A stretch of 64,000 bases of DNA from Streptomyces liliiviolaceus. Its GTDB lineage: Bacteria > Actinomycetota > Actinomycetes > Streptomycetales > Streptomycetaceae. The translations under genes and the position numbers were made by a program. Below, in pieces: positions 33,448 through 41,652 of this stretch. Under the pieces are notes generated by a model. That model searched no databases. It was not told the origin of the DNA and saw only the letters and a program-made list of their open reading frames with translations. The DNA lies in assembly GCF_018070025.1 (NCBI RefSeq), contig NZ_JAGPYQ010000001.1:3100001-3164000 (forward strand), in the 5' to 3' direction. Numbering within the stretch: the stretch's first letter is position 1; each line of letters begins with the position of its first letter.

Positions 33448-34376
33448 TGGCGCCGCCCCAACTCGCGGAAGAGGCGACGGCGATGGACCTCGAAGCCGTC
33501 CGCGAAGTCGGCCAAGCCGTCAGCGCGGCCCATCTGTTCACCTACCTCGCCCCCGAAGCGGCCCAGGAGGCGGCCGAGTTCGGCGTGACCGACCGCGGAC
33601 CGGCATACCTGGCGTTTCGGTCGGCCGCGATGGGCGCGGTTCCGTGGCAGGTCACGCTCGCGGCCTTCTACAACTTCAGCCCCCGGGCGGTCCGGGCCAT
33701 GGACGGCGTGTGGGACGCCGCGCCGCCCGAGCGGTGGCAGGCCGCCCGCTTCCGGGCCGCCGGGCGGGCGATGCGGCGAGTGGGCGTACGCATGACGGCG
33801 GGGCGACTCGCCGAGGCGCGAGCGCTGATCGACCCGGTCGTGGCCGCCGCCGACTACGCGGGCAAGGCGCTGGCCGCCGCGAACGCGTCGGTCGCGCTTC
33901 CGCCGGATCCGCTGGTCGCGCTGTGGCAGCAGATCACGGTGGTACGCGAGTGGCGCGGCGACGCACACCTCGTCGTGCTCGCGGACAACGGCGTCGGGCC
34001 GTGCGACTGCCTGGTGCTGCACACCGCGTCGGGCGGCCTCCCGGCGGCTCTCGCGCGGACGACCCGCCGGTGGAACGACGAGGAATGGGCCGCGGCGACG
34101 GCCCGCCTGGTGGCACGGGGCTGGCTCGACTCCGAAGCCACGGACGCCGACGCCAGCGGCACCGGGCTCGCCGCCACCAAGCCCGCCACCACCGCCACCC
34201 TCACCGCCGCCGGCCGCGCGGCCCGCGAGCGGATGGAGGCGGAGACGGACGAGCACTGCGCCGCGCTCTGGGCGCCGATCGGCGACGAGGGCGCCCGCCG
34301 CCTCGCCGCGCTCGTCGCGCCGATCGCCGAAGCCTTCACCGCGGCGGGGACGTTCCAGGGCCTTCGTCCGACTTGA
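33447..34376 (+). CDS. SCO6745-like protein with C-terminal winged-helix-like region
   Basis: A 309-residue cytoplasmic protein. I recognise the SCO6745 family from the N-terminal stretch AVSAAHLFTYLAPEAAQEAAEFGV and the pattern GPAYLAFRSAAMGAVPWQVTLAAFYNFSP. The C-terminal half (WNDEEWAAATARLVARGWLD ... LTAAGRAARERMEAETD) resembles a MarR-like winged helix. Function unknown. It is translationally coupled to the PEBP gene (TGATG) and so probably under the same GntR regulator. A start at ATG 33483 (MDLEAV) is an alternative. Confidence 0.75.
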   Translation: MAPPQLAEEATAMDLEAVREVGQAVSAAHLFTYLAPEAAQEAAEFGVTDRGPAYLAFRSAAMGAVPWQVTLAAFYNFSPRAVRAMDGVWDAAPPERWQAARFRAAGRAMRRVGVRMTAGRLAEARALIDPVVAAADYAGKALAAANASVALPPDPLVALWQQITVVREWRGDAHLVVLADNGVGPCDCLVLHTASGGLPAALARTTRRWNDEEWAAATARLVARGWLDSEATDADASGTGLAATKPATTATLTAAGRAARERMEAETDEHCAALWAPIGDEGARRLAALVAPIAEAFTAAGTFQGLRPT

Positions 34377-34441
34377 GCCCCCGGCCGCCGGTCGCTCACC
34401 GGTGTCCACAGGTATCCACAGGGAAATTCCTGCGCAAACCA

Positions 34442-34507
34442 TTGACGAGTAAGCGCTTCCTATCTACGGTCCGTTCGAAGTTACGAGCACCAATCGAAAT
34501 ATCGAAC
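34442..34507 (+). promoter_or_regulatory. Promoter and two IclR-type operators of the arabinan import operon
   Basis: TTGACG (34442-34447) and TACGGT (34465-34470) have 17-bp spacing. Directly downstream lie GTTCGAAGTTACGAGC (34473-34488) and AATCGAAATATCGAAC (34492-34507), each matching 13 of 16 positions of the shared palindrome. The placement over the expected transcription start fits repression. The spacer also contains AAGCGCTT, a LacI-like half palindrome. Confidence 0.65.
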
Positions 34508-34548
34508 GGAATCTCCAATGGAATCTCCAACGGAGACATCTCGAACAG

Positions 34549-35919
34549 ATGGGGCAGGGCATGGGACGACCTGGCCTGAATCGCAGGCAGCTCCTGGCGG
34601 GACTCGGCGGCGTGACGGTCGCGGGCAGCCTCGGATTCGCCGCGCTCGGCACCGGAGCGGACGCACTCGCCTCCGGCGCCGACACCCGCGTGCGCTACTG
34701 GAACCTCTTCAGCGGCGGCGACGGCTACAACATGATCGCGATGCTGGATTCCTTCCGTAGGGCGAACCCGGACATCGACGTGAAGGACTCGACCCTCCAG
34801 TGGGGGAGCCCCTTCTACACCAAGCTGGCCATGGCGGCGGCGGGCAACCGCGCCCCCGACCTGGGCGTCATGCACCTGGGCCGGGTCACCGGTTTCTCGC
34901 CGGGCCGGCTCCTGGACCCCTGGGACGTCGACCTGCTCGCCAAGTACGGCGTGCGGGAGGCCGACTTCAACCCCGAGCTGTGGAAGCGCGCCGTCATCGG
35001 CGGCAAGCTCTACGCGCTCCCGCTCGACATCCACGTCCAGCTCTGCTTCTACCGCAAGGACGTGCTGAAGAAGGCGGGCCTGCTCGGCGACGACGGCCAC
35101 ATCGTGCCGGTCACCTCCGTCGACGAGTGGTTCGACGTCCTGAAGGAGGCCAAGAAGGCCACCAAGAAGGGCCTGCAGACCATCGGCATGTGGTCCAGCG
35201 ACCAGAACTTCCAGTGGTGGTTCTTCGTCGCGTTCTACACCCAGCTCGGCGGCACCTGGTTCGACGACGCCAACACCGAGGTCACCTTCGACACCGACAA
35301 GGCCACGCAGGTACTGGAGTTCCTGCGCCGGCACCTCACCGACGGCTATGTGAACCCGGGCTTCGCGGGCGGCGCGGGCGCCGAACAGTTCGTCAACGGC
35401 GGCCCGTTCGTCTGGGAGGGCAACTGGTCGGTGCCCGTCTTCGACGGCGCGAAGATCGAGTACGGCGCCACCCCGCTGCCCCCGGTCTTCGGCCAACAGG
35501 CGACCCACGCCGAGTCGCACTCCTTCGTCCTGCCCCACCAGGCCGACCGCGGCGGAGCCGCCAACGAGGGCGCGCACCAACTCGCCGCCTACATCGTCCA
35601 GCACGCCCAGCAGTGGGCCGCCGGCGGCCACATCCCCGCCTACACGCCGACCTTGTCCTCGGCCGCGTACAAGAAGATGAACCCGCAGAGCGAGTACGTC
35701 TCGGCGATGGACCACCAGGCCACCGAGCCGAAGGTGTGGTTCGCCGGGTCCACCGGCATCCTCGCCCAGCGTGTCGGCCCGATCGTCGTCTCCTCCACGG
35801 TGGGCTCCGCCAAGCCGGACGCCGCCGCCCGCAGCATGAAGAGCACGCTCACCGAGCTGCTCGCCTCGAAGAACCCCATGGACGGCAGGACCGCCGCGCA
35901 GGGAGGTGCGGTCGCATGA
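34549..35919 (+). CDS. CUT1 ABC sugar-binding protein (Tat-exported)
   Basis: A 456-residue extracellular solute-binding protein, family 1 type. The N-terminus carries a twin-arginine signal (NRRQLLAGLGGVTVAGS, RR at residues 12-13) with no clear lipobox. The mature part begins near DTRVRYWNLFSGGDGYNMIAMLDSFRRANPDIDV and is rich in Trp/Tyr for sugar stacking (WWFFVAFYTQLGGTWFDD). It is the first gene of an operon with two permeases and arabinan-degrading enzymes, so arabino-oligosaccharides are the likely ligand. Starts at 34549 and 34561 are both possible. No ATPase gene is present; Streptomyces CUT1 importers generally share MsiK. Confidence 0.87.
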   Translation: MGQGMGRPGLNRRQLLAGLGGVTVAGSLGFAALGTGADALASGADTRVRYWNLFSGGDGYNMIAMLDSFRRANPDIDVKDSTLQWGSPFYTKLAMAAAGNRAPDLGVMHLGRVTGFSPGRLLDPWDVDLLAKYGVREADFNPELWKRAVIGGKLYALPLDIHVQLCFYRKDVLKKAGLLGDDGHIVPVTSVDEWFDVLKEAKKATKKGLQTIGMWSSDQNFQWWFFVAFYTQLGGTWFDDANTEVTFDTDKATQVLEFLRRHLTDGYVNPGFAGGAGAEQFVNGGPFVWEGNWSVPVFDGAKIEYGATPLPPVFGQQATHAESHSFVLPHQADRGGAANEGAHQLAAYIVQHAQQWAAGGHIPAYTPTLSSAAYKKMNPQSEYVSAMDHQATEPKVWFAGSTGILAQRVGPIVVSSTVGSAKPDAAARSMKSTLTELLASKNPMDGRTAAQGGAVA

Positions 35920-36857
35920 CGACGACCAGCGCACAGACCGTCATCACCCCGGCGCGCACGAGGACGGCGGCGGACACCGTCACCGTCCGCCGCAAGCAGG
36001 GATTCCAGCACGGGGCCTGGTTCGTCGCCCCGTTCCTCGTGCTGTTCGCGCTGTTCGTGATCTGGCCGCTGCTGCGCGGCCTCTACCTCAGTTTCACGGA
36101 CGCCAACATCTCTGGCGACGCCACCAACTTCATCGGCCTCGACAACTACCGCGAGGCCCTGGACGACCCGCTGGTGTGGGAATCCCTGGGCCACAGCGCC
36201 TACTTCACCCTCCTGGTCGTGCCCTGCATCACCGTCCTCGCCTTCCTCCTCGCGATGCTCGCCCACCACATCGAGCGCGGGAAGTGGCTGTGGCGGCTGT
36301 GCTTCTTCGCCCCGTTCCTGCTGCCGTCCACCGTCGCCGCGAACCTGTGGCAGTGGCTGTTCAACCCCGGTACCGGCATGGTCAACCATGTCCTCGGCAT
36401 CGAGACGGCATGGCTGACCGACAAGTCGTACGCCATGCTCGCCGTCGTCGTCTGCACCCTGTGGTGGACGGTCGGCTTCAGCTTCCTGCTCTACCTCGCC
36501 GCCCTCCAGGGCATCCCCGCGCACCTCTACGAGGCCGCGAAGCTGGACGGCGCGAACGCCTGGCACCGCATGGTCCACATCACCCTGCCGATGCTGCGCA
36601 ACATCACCGGTCTCGTCCTCGCCCTGCAGATCCTCGCCTCGCTCCAGGTCTTCGACCAGGCCGTGGTGATGATGGACTTCCTGCCGGGACCCGAGGGCTC
36701 CACCCGCACGTTCGTGCAGTACACCCTCGAAGAGGGCTTCACCAGCTACCGCGTCGGCTACGCCTCCGCGATCTCCATCATCTTCTTCGTGATCATCGCG
36801 GCCGTCGCCCTCGCCCGGATGTGGCTGCTGCGCAACCGTGAGGAGGGCGGCCGATGA
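35916..36857 (+). CDS. CUT1 ABC sugar permease (MalF-like)
   Basis: A 313-residue membrane protein with six helices. The first is FVAPFLVLFALFVIWPLLRGLYLSF. The ABC-coupling EAA loop is YEAAKLDGANAWHRMVHITLPML (EAA---G). ATG 35916 overlaps the binding-protein stop as ATGA, and its own stop overlaps the second permease in the same way. It forms the translocation heterodimer with the next gene product for import of arabinan-derived oligosaccharides. Confidence 0.9.
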   Translation: MTTTSAQTVITPARTRTAADTVTVRRKQGFQHGAWFVAPFLVLFALFVIWPLLRGLYLSFTDANISGDATNFIGLDNYREALDDPLVWESLGHSAYFTLLVVPCITVLAFLLAMLAHHIERGKWLWRLCFFAPFLLPSTVAANLWQWLFNPGTGMVNHVLGIETAWLTDKSYAMLAVVVCTLWWTVGFSFLLYLAALQGIPAHLYEAAKLDGANAWHRMVHITLPMLRNITGLVLALQILASLQVFDQAVVMMDFLPGPEGSTRTFVQYTLEEGFTSYRVGYASAISIIFFVIIAAVALARMWLLRNREEGGR

Positions 36858-37765
36858 CCACCGCCGCAGCACAGACCCCCGACGAGACGCGGATACGCGC
36901 CGAGGCCCCCGGGGCCGGAAGCGGCGGGCGCGGCGACCGCAGGCCCTGGACGCCCAGCCAGATCCTGCTCACCCTGCTCGCCACCGCCGTCTCGGTGGTG
37001 TTCCTCGCGCCGCTCCTGTGGGCGCTGTTCACCTCGCTGAAGTCCGAGACCGAGGCCGTCGAGGTGCCGACGCACTGGCTGCCGAAGGAGTGGACGACCC
37101 AGGCCTGGTCGGCGATCTTCGAGACCGGCAACATCACCAACTGGTTCGTGAACTCGCTGGTGGTCTCGGTGTGCGTGACGTTCGTGGTCCTCACCGTCAG
37201 CGCGCTCGCCGGATACGGTTTCGCCCGCACGGAGTTCCGCGGCAAGAAGGCCCTGCTGGGCCTGGTCATGACCGGCCTGATGGTCTCCCCGGCCGTCCTC
37301 GGCGTCCCGCTGTTCACCACCGTCCAGCAGATGGGGATGGTGGACACCTACTGGGGCATGATCCTGCCGCAGTGCGCGCCCGCCGCGATGGTCTACATCC
37401 TCTACAAGTTCTTCCAGGGCATCCCGCACGAACTGGAGGAGGCGGCCTTCATCGACGGCGCGGGCCGCTGGCGGGTCTTCTTCACCATCGTGCTGCCGCT
37501 GTCCCGCCCCTCCCTCGCCGCGGTCGGCATCTTCACCTTCATCGCGTCCTGGAACAACTTCCTGTGGCCGTACATGGTGACCAACAACCCCGACCTGATG
37601 ACCATGCCGAACGGCATCGCGACCGTCATGAACTCCTATGGCATCCAGTGGGCCCAGCTCATGGCCGGCGGACTGATGGCGGGCCTGCCGCTGATCATCG
37701 TCTTCGTCTTCTTCCAGCGCCAGATCGTGGCGGGCGTCGCACACACGGGCCTGGCGGGCCAGTAG
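36854..37765 (+). CDS. CUT1 ABC sugar permease (MalG-like)
   Basis: A 303-residue membrane protein with an N-terminal cytoplasmic stretch of about 40 residues and six helices (ILLTLLATAVSVVFLAPLLWALFTSL first). The EAA loop is EEAAFIDGAGRWRVFFTIVLPL. It pairs with the previous gene product, to which it is ATGA-coupled, in the arabino-oligosaccharide importer. The next gene follows after 47 bp. Confidence 0.9.
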   Translation: MTTAAAQTPDETRIRAEAPGAGSGGRGDRRPWTPSQILLTLLATAVSVVFLAPLLWALFTSLKSETEAVEVPTHWLPKEWTTQAWSAIFETGNITNWFVNSLVVSVCVTFVVLTVSALAGYGFARTEFRGKKALLGLVMTGLMVSPAVLGVPLFTTVQQMGMVDTYWGMILPQCAPAAMVYILYKFFQGIPHELEEAAFIDGAGRWRVFFTIVLPLSRPSLAAVGIFTFIASWNNFLWPYMVTNNPDLMTMPNGIATVMNSYGIQWAQLMAGGLMAGLPLIIVFVFFQRQIVAGVAHTGLAGQ

Positions 37766-37812
37766 GCCCCGTACCCCCTCCTGCCCCGTAACTCCCCCCA
37801 AGGAGCTACCAG

Positions 37813-38778
37813 TTGAAGCGCTTCAGACTCGCCGCGGTACTGGCCGCGGCCCTCCTGACCCTGCTCCCGACGACGGCACAGGCGGCCGAATACCCGGACC
37901 CCGTGCCCCTCACCGGCCAGCAGATCATCCACGACCCGACGGTCATCCGTCTCAAGTCCGGTGCGTACGCGGCCTATTCGACCGGCGGGATCATCGGCGC
38001 CCGGCTGTCCGAGGACCGCACCCACTGGGACGACGCGGGCAACGCCTTCACCGAACCGCCGTCCTGGTGGTACGAGTACAACGACACCGGCGACCCCTGG
38101 GCCCCCGACATCTCCTACCGCGCGGGCCGCTACTGGCTCTACTACGCGGTCTCCTCCTGGGGCACCAACCACTCCGCGATCGGCGTGGCCACCTCCAGGT
38201 CCGGTGTGCCGGGCACCTGGACGGACCACGGCAAGGTCCTCACCTCGGAGACCACCGACACCTGGAACGCCATCGACCCGGCGGTCACCCGGGCCGACGG
38301 CAAGCTGTGGATGGCGTTCGGCTCGTACTGGACCGGCATCCGCATGGTCGAACTCGACCCGGCCACCGGGAAGGCCGTCCCCGGCACGACGGTCCACCAC
38401 CTGGCGACCCGCCCCGACGCCCCGTACGCGGTCGAGGGCCCGTACATCGTCAGGCACGGCCGCTTTTACTACCTCTTCGCCTCGTACGACGCGTGCTGCG
38501 CGGGCGTGAACAGCACGTACAAGATCCGGGTCGGCAGATCGACCTCGATCACGGGCCCGTACGTGGACAGCACCGGCACCCCCCTCCTCCAGGGCGGCGG
38601 CGACCTGCTCCTGGAGGGCCACGGCAGATACATCGGCACGGGCGGCCAGTCGGTCTTCAAGGACGATGGCAAGGACTGGCTGGCGTACCACTACTACGAC
38701 GCGCAGGACGAGGGCACCCCGAAGCTCGGCCTCAACCGCCTCAGCTGGTCCAAAGAGGGCTGGCCCCAAGTCGTCTGA
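37813..38778 (+). CDS. Secreted GH43 endo-1,5-alpha-L-arabinanase
   Basis: A 321-residue five-bladed propeller enzyme that cleaves the 1,5-arabinan backbone. The start is TTG 37813 with AGGAG 7 bp upstream, giving a signal peptide MKRFRLAAVLAAALLTLLP cut near AQA-AEY. The catalytic trio is Asp41 (HDPTVI, base), Asp155 (NAIDPAV, pKa modulator) and Glu208 (AVEGPYI, acid). The motif ASYDACCAGVNSTYKI is typical of this subfamily. It lies in the operon with the ABC importer and a GH51 arabinofuranosidase. It is paralogous over its whole length to the enzyme encoded at 45738. Confidence 0.93.
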   Translation: MKRFRLAAVLAAALLTLLPTTAQAAEYPDPVPLTGQQIIHDPTVIRLKSGAYAAYSTGGIIGARLSEDRTHWDDAGNAFTEPPSWWYEYNDTGDPWAPDISYRAGRYWLYYAVSSWGTNHSAIGVATSRSGVPGTWTDHGKVLTSETTDTWNAIDPAVTRADGKLWMAFGSYWTGIRMVELDPATGKAVPGTTVHHLATRPDAPYAVEGPYIVRHGRFYYLFASYDACCAGVNSTYKIRVGRSTSITGPYVDSTGTPLLQGGGDLLLEGHGRYIGTGGQSVFKDDGKDWLAYHYYDAQDEGTPKLGLNRLSWSKEGWPQVV

Positions 38779-38784
38779 CCCGGG

Positions 38785-38833
38785 GGGCCTTTGGCCCCCA
38801 AGGGGCGCGGGGAACTGCGCGACCAGCCACAGA
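38785..38833 (+). repeat. Interspersed repeat copy between GH43 and GH51 genes
   Basis: AAGGGGCGCGGGGAACTGCGC with the GACCAGCCAC right flank and a left CCTTTGGCCCCCAAGG palindrome, within a 112-bp intra-operon gap. It may form a hairpin that changes relative expression of the two enzymes. Confidence 0.8.
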
Positions 38834-38890
38834 GCACCCGCACCCGCCGACGCACCACAAGCCACCCACCCCGAAAGGCGAAAAGGCACC

Positions 38891-40405
38891 ATGCAAGACA
38901 AGGCCCGCTTCACCCTGGACCCCGCCTTCACCATCGGCGAAGTCGACCCCCGCCTCTTCGGCTCGTTCGTGGAACACCTCGGCCGCTGCGTCTACACCGG
39001 CATCCACGAGCCGGACCACGACACCGCGGACGAGGCCGGCCTCCGCCAGGACGTCCTCGACCTGGTGAGGGAACTGGGCGTCACGACGATCCGCTACCCC
39101 GGCGGCAACTTCGTCTCCGGCTACAAGTGGGAGGACTCGGTGGGCCCCGCCGAGGACCGCCCCCGCCGCCTGGACCTGGCCTGGCGCTCGACGGAGACGA
39201 ACCGCTTCGGCCTGTCCGAGTACATCGCGTTCCTCAAGAAGCTGGGCCCGCAGGCGGAGCCCATGATGGCGGTCAACCTCGGCACGAGGGGCGTCGCCGA
39301 GGCCCTGGAACTCCAGGAGTACGCCAACCACCCGTCGGGCACCGCCCTGTCCGACCTCCGTGTCGCGCACGGCGACAAGGACCCCTTCGCCATCCGCATG
39401 TGGTGCCTGGGCAACGAGATGGACGGCCCCTGGCAGACGGGACACAAGACGGCCGAGGAATACGGCCGTCTCGCCGCCGAGACGGCCCGCGCCATGCGCC
39501 AGATCGACCCGGGCGTCGAACTCGTCGCCTGCGGCTCCTCCGGCCAGTCCATGGACACCTTCGCCACGTGGGAGGCGACGGTCCTCCAGGAGACGTACGA
39601 CCTGGTCGACCACATCTCCCTGCACGCCTACTACGAGCCCCACGACGGCGACGTCGACTCCTTCCTGGCCTCCGCCGTGGACATGGAGTCGTTCATCGAG
39701 AACGTGGTCGCCACCTGTGACCACATCGGCGCGCGGCTCAAGTCGAAGAAGAAGATCAACCTCTCCTTCGACGAGTGGAACGTCTGGTACCTGTCGCGGA
39801 CCCAGGAGGAGGCCGAGCGCAACCCGCTGGACTGGCCGGAGGCACCCCGGCTCCTGGAGGACAACTACAACGTCACCGACGCGGTGGTCTTCGGCTCGCT
39901 GCTCATCGCCCTGCTGCGGCACGCGGACCGGGTGACGATCGCCTGCCTGGCCCAGCTCGTCAATGTCATCGCGCCGATCATGACCGAGCCGGGCGGCCCG
40001 GCCTGGCGCCAGACGACGTTCTTCCCGTTCTCCCAGGCCTCGCGGTACGGGCGCGGCCAGGTCCTCGACGTACGCGTGGACTCACCGACGTACGAGACGG
40101 CGAAGTACGGCGAGACGGACCTGCTGCACGCCACCGCGGTCCGGGCCGAGGACGGCTCGGTCACCGTCTTCGCCGTCAACCGCAGCCGCACGCAGGCGCT
40201 GCCGCTGGAGGTGTCGCTGGCCTCGCTCGGCCTGACGACGGTGGTGGAGCACAGCGCCCTGTCCGACGCGGACCCGGACGCCCGCAACACCCTGGACGAA
40301 CCGGAACGCGTGGTCCCGCACGCCGTCACGGCGACCACCCTGAACGACGGCACGCTCACCAGCACCCTGGAACCCCTCTCCTGGAACGTGATCCGCCTGG
40401 TCTGA
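38891..40405 (+). CDS. GH51 alpha-L-arabinofuranosidase (intracellular)
   Basis: A 504-residue enzyme without signal peptide, so it acts on imported oligosaccharides. The (beta/alpha)8 core shows the acid/base Glu176 in CLGNEMDGPWQ and the nucleophile Glu295 in LSFDEWNVWY, both diagnostic of GH51. RYPGGNFVSGYKWEDSVGP is also a family hallmark. A C-terminal beta domain follows (from about 390). It removes terminal arabinofuranose residues with retention. ATG 38891 was chosen because the domain begins at once (MQDKARFTLDP) and reading from the upstream region adds repeat-derived residues. It is the last gene of the operon, followed by a strong terminator. Confidence 0.95.
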   Translation: MQDKARFTLDPAFTIGEVDPRLFGSFVEHLGRCVYTGIHEPDHDTADEAGLRQDVLDLVRELGVTTIRYPGGNFVSGYKWEDSVGPAEDRPRRLDLAWRSTETNRFGLSEYIAFLKKLGPQAEPMMAVNLGTRGVAEALELQEYANHPSGTALSDLRVAHGDKDPFAIRMWCLGNEMDGPWQTGHKTAEEYGRLAAETARAMRQIDPGVELVACGSSGQSMDTFATWEATVLQETYDLVDHISLHAYYEPHDGDVDSFLASAVDMESFIENVVATCDHIGARLKSKKKINLSFDEWNVWYLSRTQEEAERNPLDWPEAPRLLEDNYNVTDAVVFGSLLIALLRHADRVTIACLAQLVNVIAPIMTEPGGPAWRQTTFFPFSQASRYGRGQVLDVRVDSPTYETAKYGETDLLHATAVRAEDGSVTVFAVNRSRTQALPLEVSLASLGLTTVVEHSALSDADPDARNTLDEPERVVPHAVTATTLNDGTLTSTLEPLSWNVIRLV

Positions 40406-40455
40406 CCGCACAGGCGGCACCCCGGTCCTCCCCGGCCGGGGCGCCGCCTGTGCGG
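40406..40455 (+). terminator. Strong hairpin after the GH51 gene
   Basis: CCGCACAGGCGGC (40406-40418) pairs perfectly with GCCGCCTGTGCGG (40443-40455). The loop can itself pair through CCCCGG and CCGGGG. It begins at the stop codon of the arabinofuranosidase gene and is a plausible factor-independent terminator without a U tract. Confidence 0.75.
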
Positions 40456-40577
40456 CGTCCTCATCCCACGCTCAGGCAATCCTCAGTTCGGGCACCTAGC
40501 GTCCCGTCCGTCCCTTCCGTCTCCCCGAGGCGCTTCCCGGAGGGACACCGCGACACGACGGGACGGACTCGCACACG

Positions 40578-41477
40578 ATGCGCACGCTGGTACTGCTCGC
40601 CCTGGCGGGCCTGGGCGCCCAGCTGGTGGACGGCAGCCTCGGTATGGCCTACGGCGTGACCTCGACCACCCTGCTCCTCTCCATGGGCACCAACCCGGCC
40701 GCCGCCTCCGCCACGGTCCACCTCGCGGAGATCGGCACGACCCTGATGTCCGGTGCCTCGCACTGGCGCTTCGGGAACGTGGACTGGAAGGTCGTCATCC
40801 GGATCGGCGTACCGGGGGCCGTCGGGTCCTTCCTCGGCGCGACCGTGCTGTCCGGGCTGTCCACCGGGGTCGCCGAGCCCGTGATGTCCCTGATCCTGCT
40901 GGGGCTCGGGCTGTACGTCATGTCCCGGTTCACCTTTCGCGGCCTGCCCAAGGGCAACCTCGGCAAGCCGCTGCGCAAGCGGTTCCTGTCGCCGCTCGGC
41001 CTGGTCGCCGGGTTCCTGGACGCGACCGGCGGAGGCGGCTGGGGTCCGGTCGGTACGCCCGCGCTGCTGGCCGGCGGCCGGATGGAGCCCCGCAAGGTCA
41101 TCGGGTCCGTCGACACGAGCGAGTTCCTCGTCGCCGTCGCCGCCAGCCTCGGCTTTCTCTTCTCCCTCGGCTCCCAGGGCCTGAACTGGCGCTGGGTCGC
41201 CGCGTTCCTGATCGGCGGCCTGATCGCGGCGCCCGTCGCGGCCTGGCTGGTACGCCTGCTGCCCCCGCGCGTCCTGGGCTCGGCGGTCGGCGGAATCATC
41301 GTCGTCACGAACGTCCGCACGCTGCTCAGAAGCGACTGGGTGGCCGCGTCGGGCGCGCTGAGCGTCTGCGTGTACGTGCTCCTGTACGCCCTGTGGGCCG
41401 CGGCACTGACGTACTCGATCCAGGCCCACCGCAAGGAGAGGGAGAGCGAGACCCCTCTGGCGCCCCTGGGCGCCTAG
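40578..41477 (+). CDS. TauE/SafE-family membrane exporter
   Basis: A 299-residue polytopic protein of about eight helices. The two repeats show the TauE pattern LVDGSLGMAYGVTSTTLLLSMG (residues about 17-38) and FLDATGGGGWGPVGTPALLAGG (about 149-170). Members export sulfite, sulfoacetate or other organosulfur anions; no sulfur gene lies next to it, so the substrate is open. It is separated from the arabinan operon by a terminator and convergent with a PucR-like regulator gene. Confidence 0.85.
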   Translation: MRTLVLLALAGLGAQLVDGSLGMAYGVTSTTLLLSMGTNPAAASATVHLAEIGTTLMSGASHWRFGNVDWKVVIRIGVPGAVGSFLGATVLSGLSTGVAEPVMSLILLGLGLYVMSRFTFRGLPKGNLGKPLRKRFLSPLGLVAGFLDATGGGGWGPVGTPALLAGGRMEPRKVIGSVDTSEFLVAVAASLGFLFSLGSQGLNWRWVAAFLIGGLIAAPVAAWLVRLLPPRVLGSAVGGIIVVTNVRTLLRSDWVAASGALSVCVYVLLYALWAAALTYSIQAHRKERESETPLAPLGA

Positions 41478-41486
41478 AGGGGGCCC

Positions 41487-41545
41487 TAGGGCCCCTCAGG
41501 GGCGCGGGGAACTGCGCGCCCAGCCCCCACCGGACCCGCACCCGA
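41487..41545 (+). repeat. Interspersed repeat copy in the TauE/PucR convergent gap
   Basis: CAGGGGCGCGGGGAACTGCGC followed by CCCCCACCGGACCCGCA; the left side holds the palindrome GGGCCCTAGGGCCC. Confidence 0.8.
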
Positions 41546-41605
41546 CACGGAACCCCACACGGCAGGGCCCCGCAACACGCCAGTGCCCCAAGTGGGAGCG
41601 CAACC

Positions 41606-41640
41606 GCGGCGAATGACCTCCCCCGTGGGCCATTCGCCGC
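41606..41640. terminator. Bidirectional hairpin between convergent TauE and PucR-like genes
   Basis: GCGGCGAATG (41606-41615) and CATTCGCCGC (41631-41640) form a perfect 10-bp stem with a 15-nt loop. It lies 13 bp beyond the stop codon of the leftward gene. Confidence 0.65.
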
Positions 41641-41652
41641 GCACTGTGCACG

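Noticed and set aside
34448..34464. AAGCGCTT in the promoter spacer as a LacI-type operator
   Set aside because: It is only an 8-bp palindrome, and no LacI-family gene or second convincing copy before the other arabinan operon was found. The TTCGAA sites explain regulation better.
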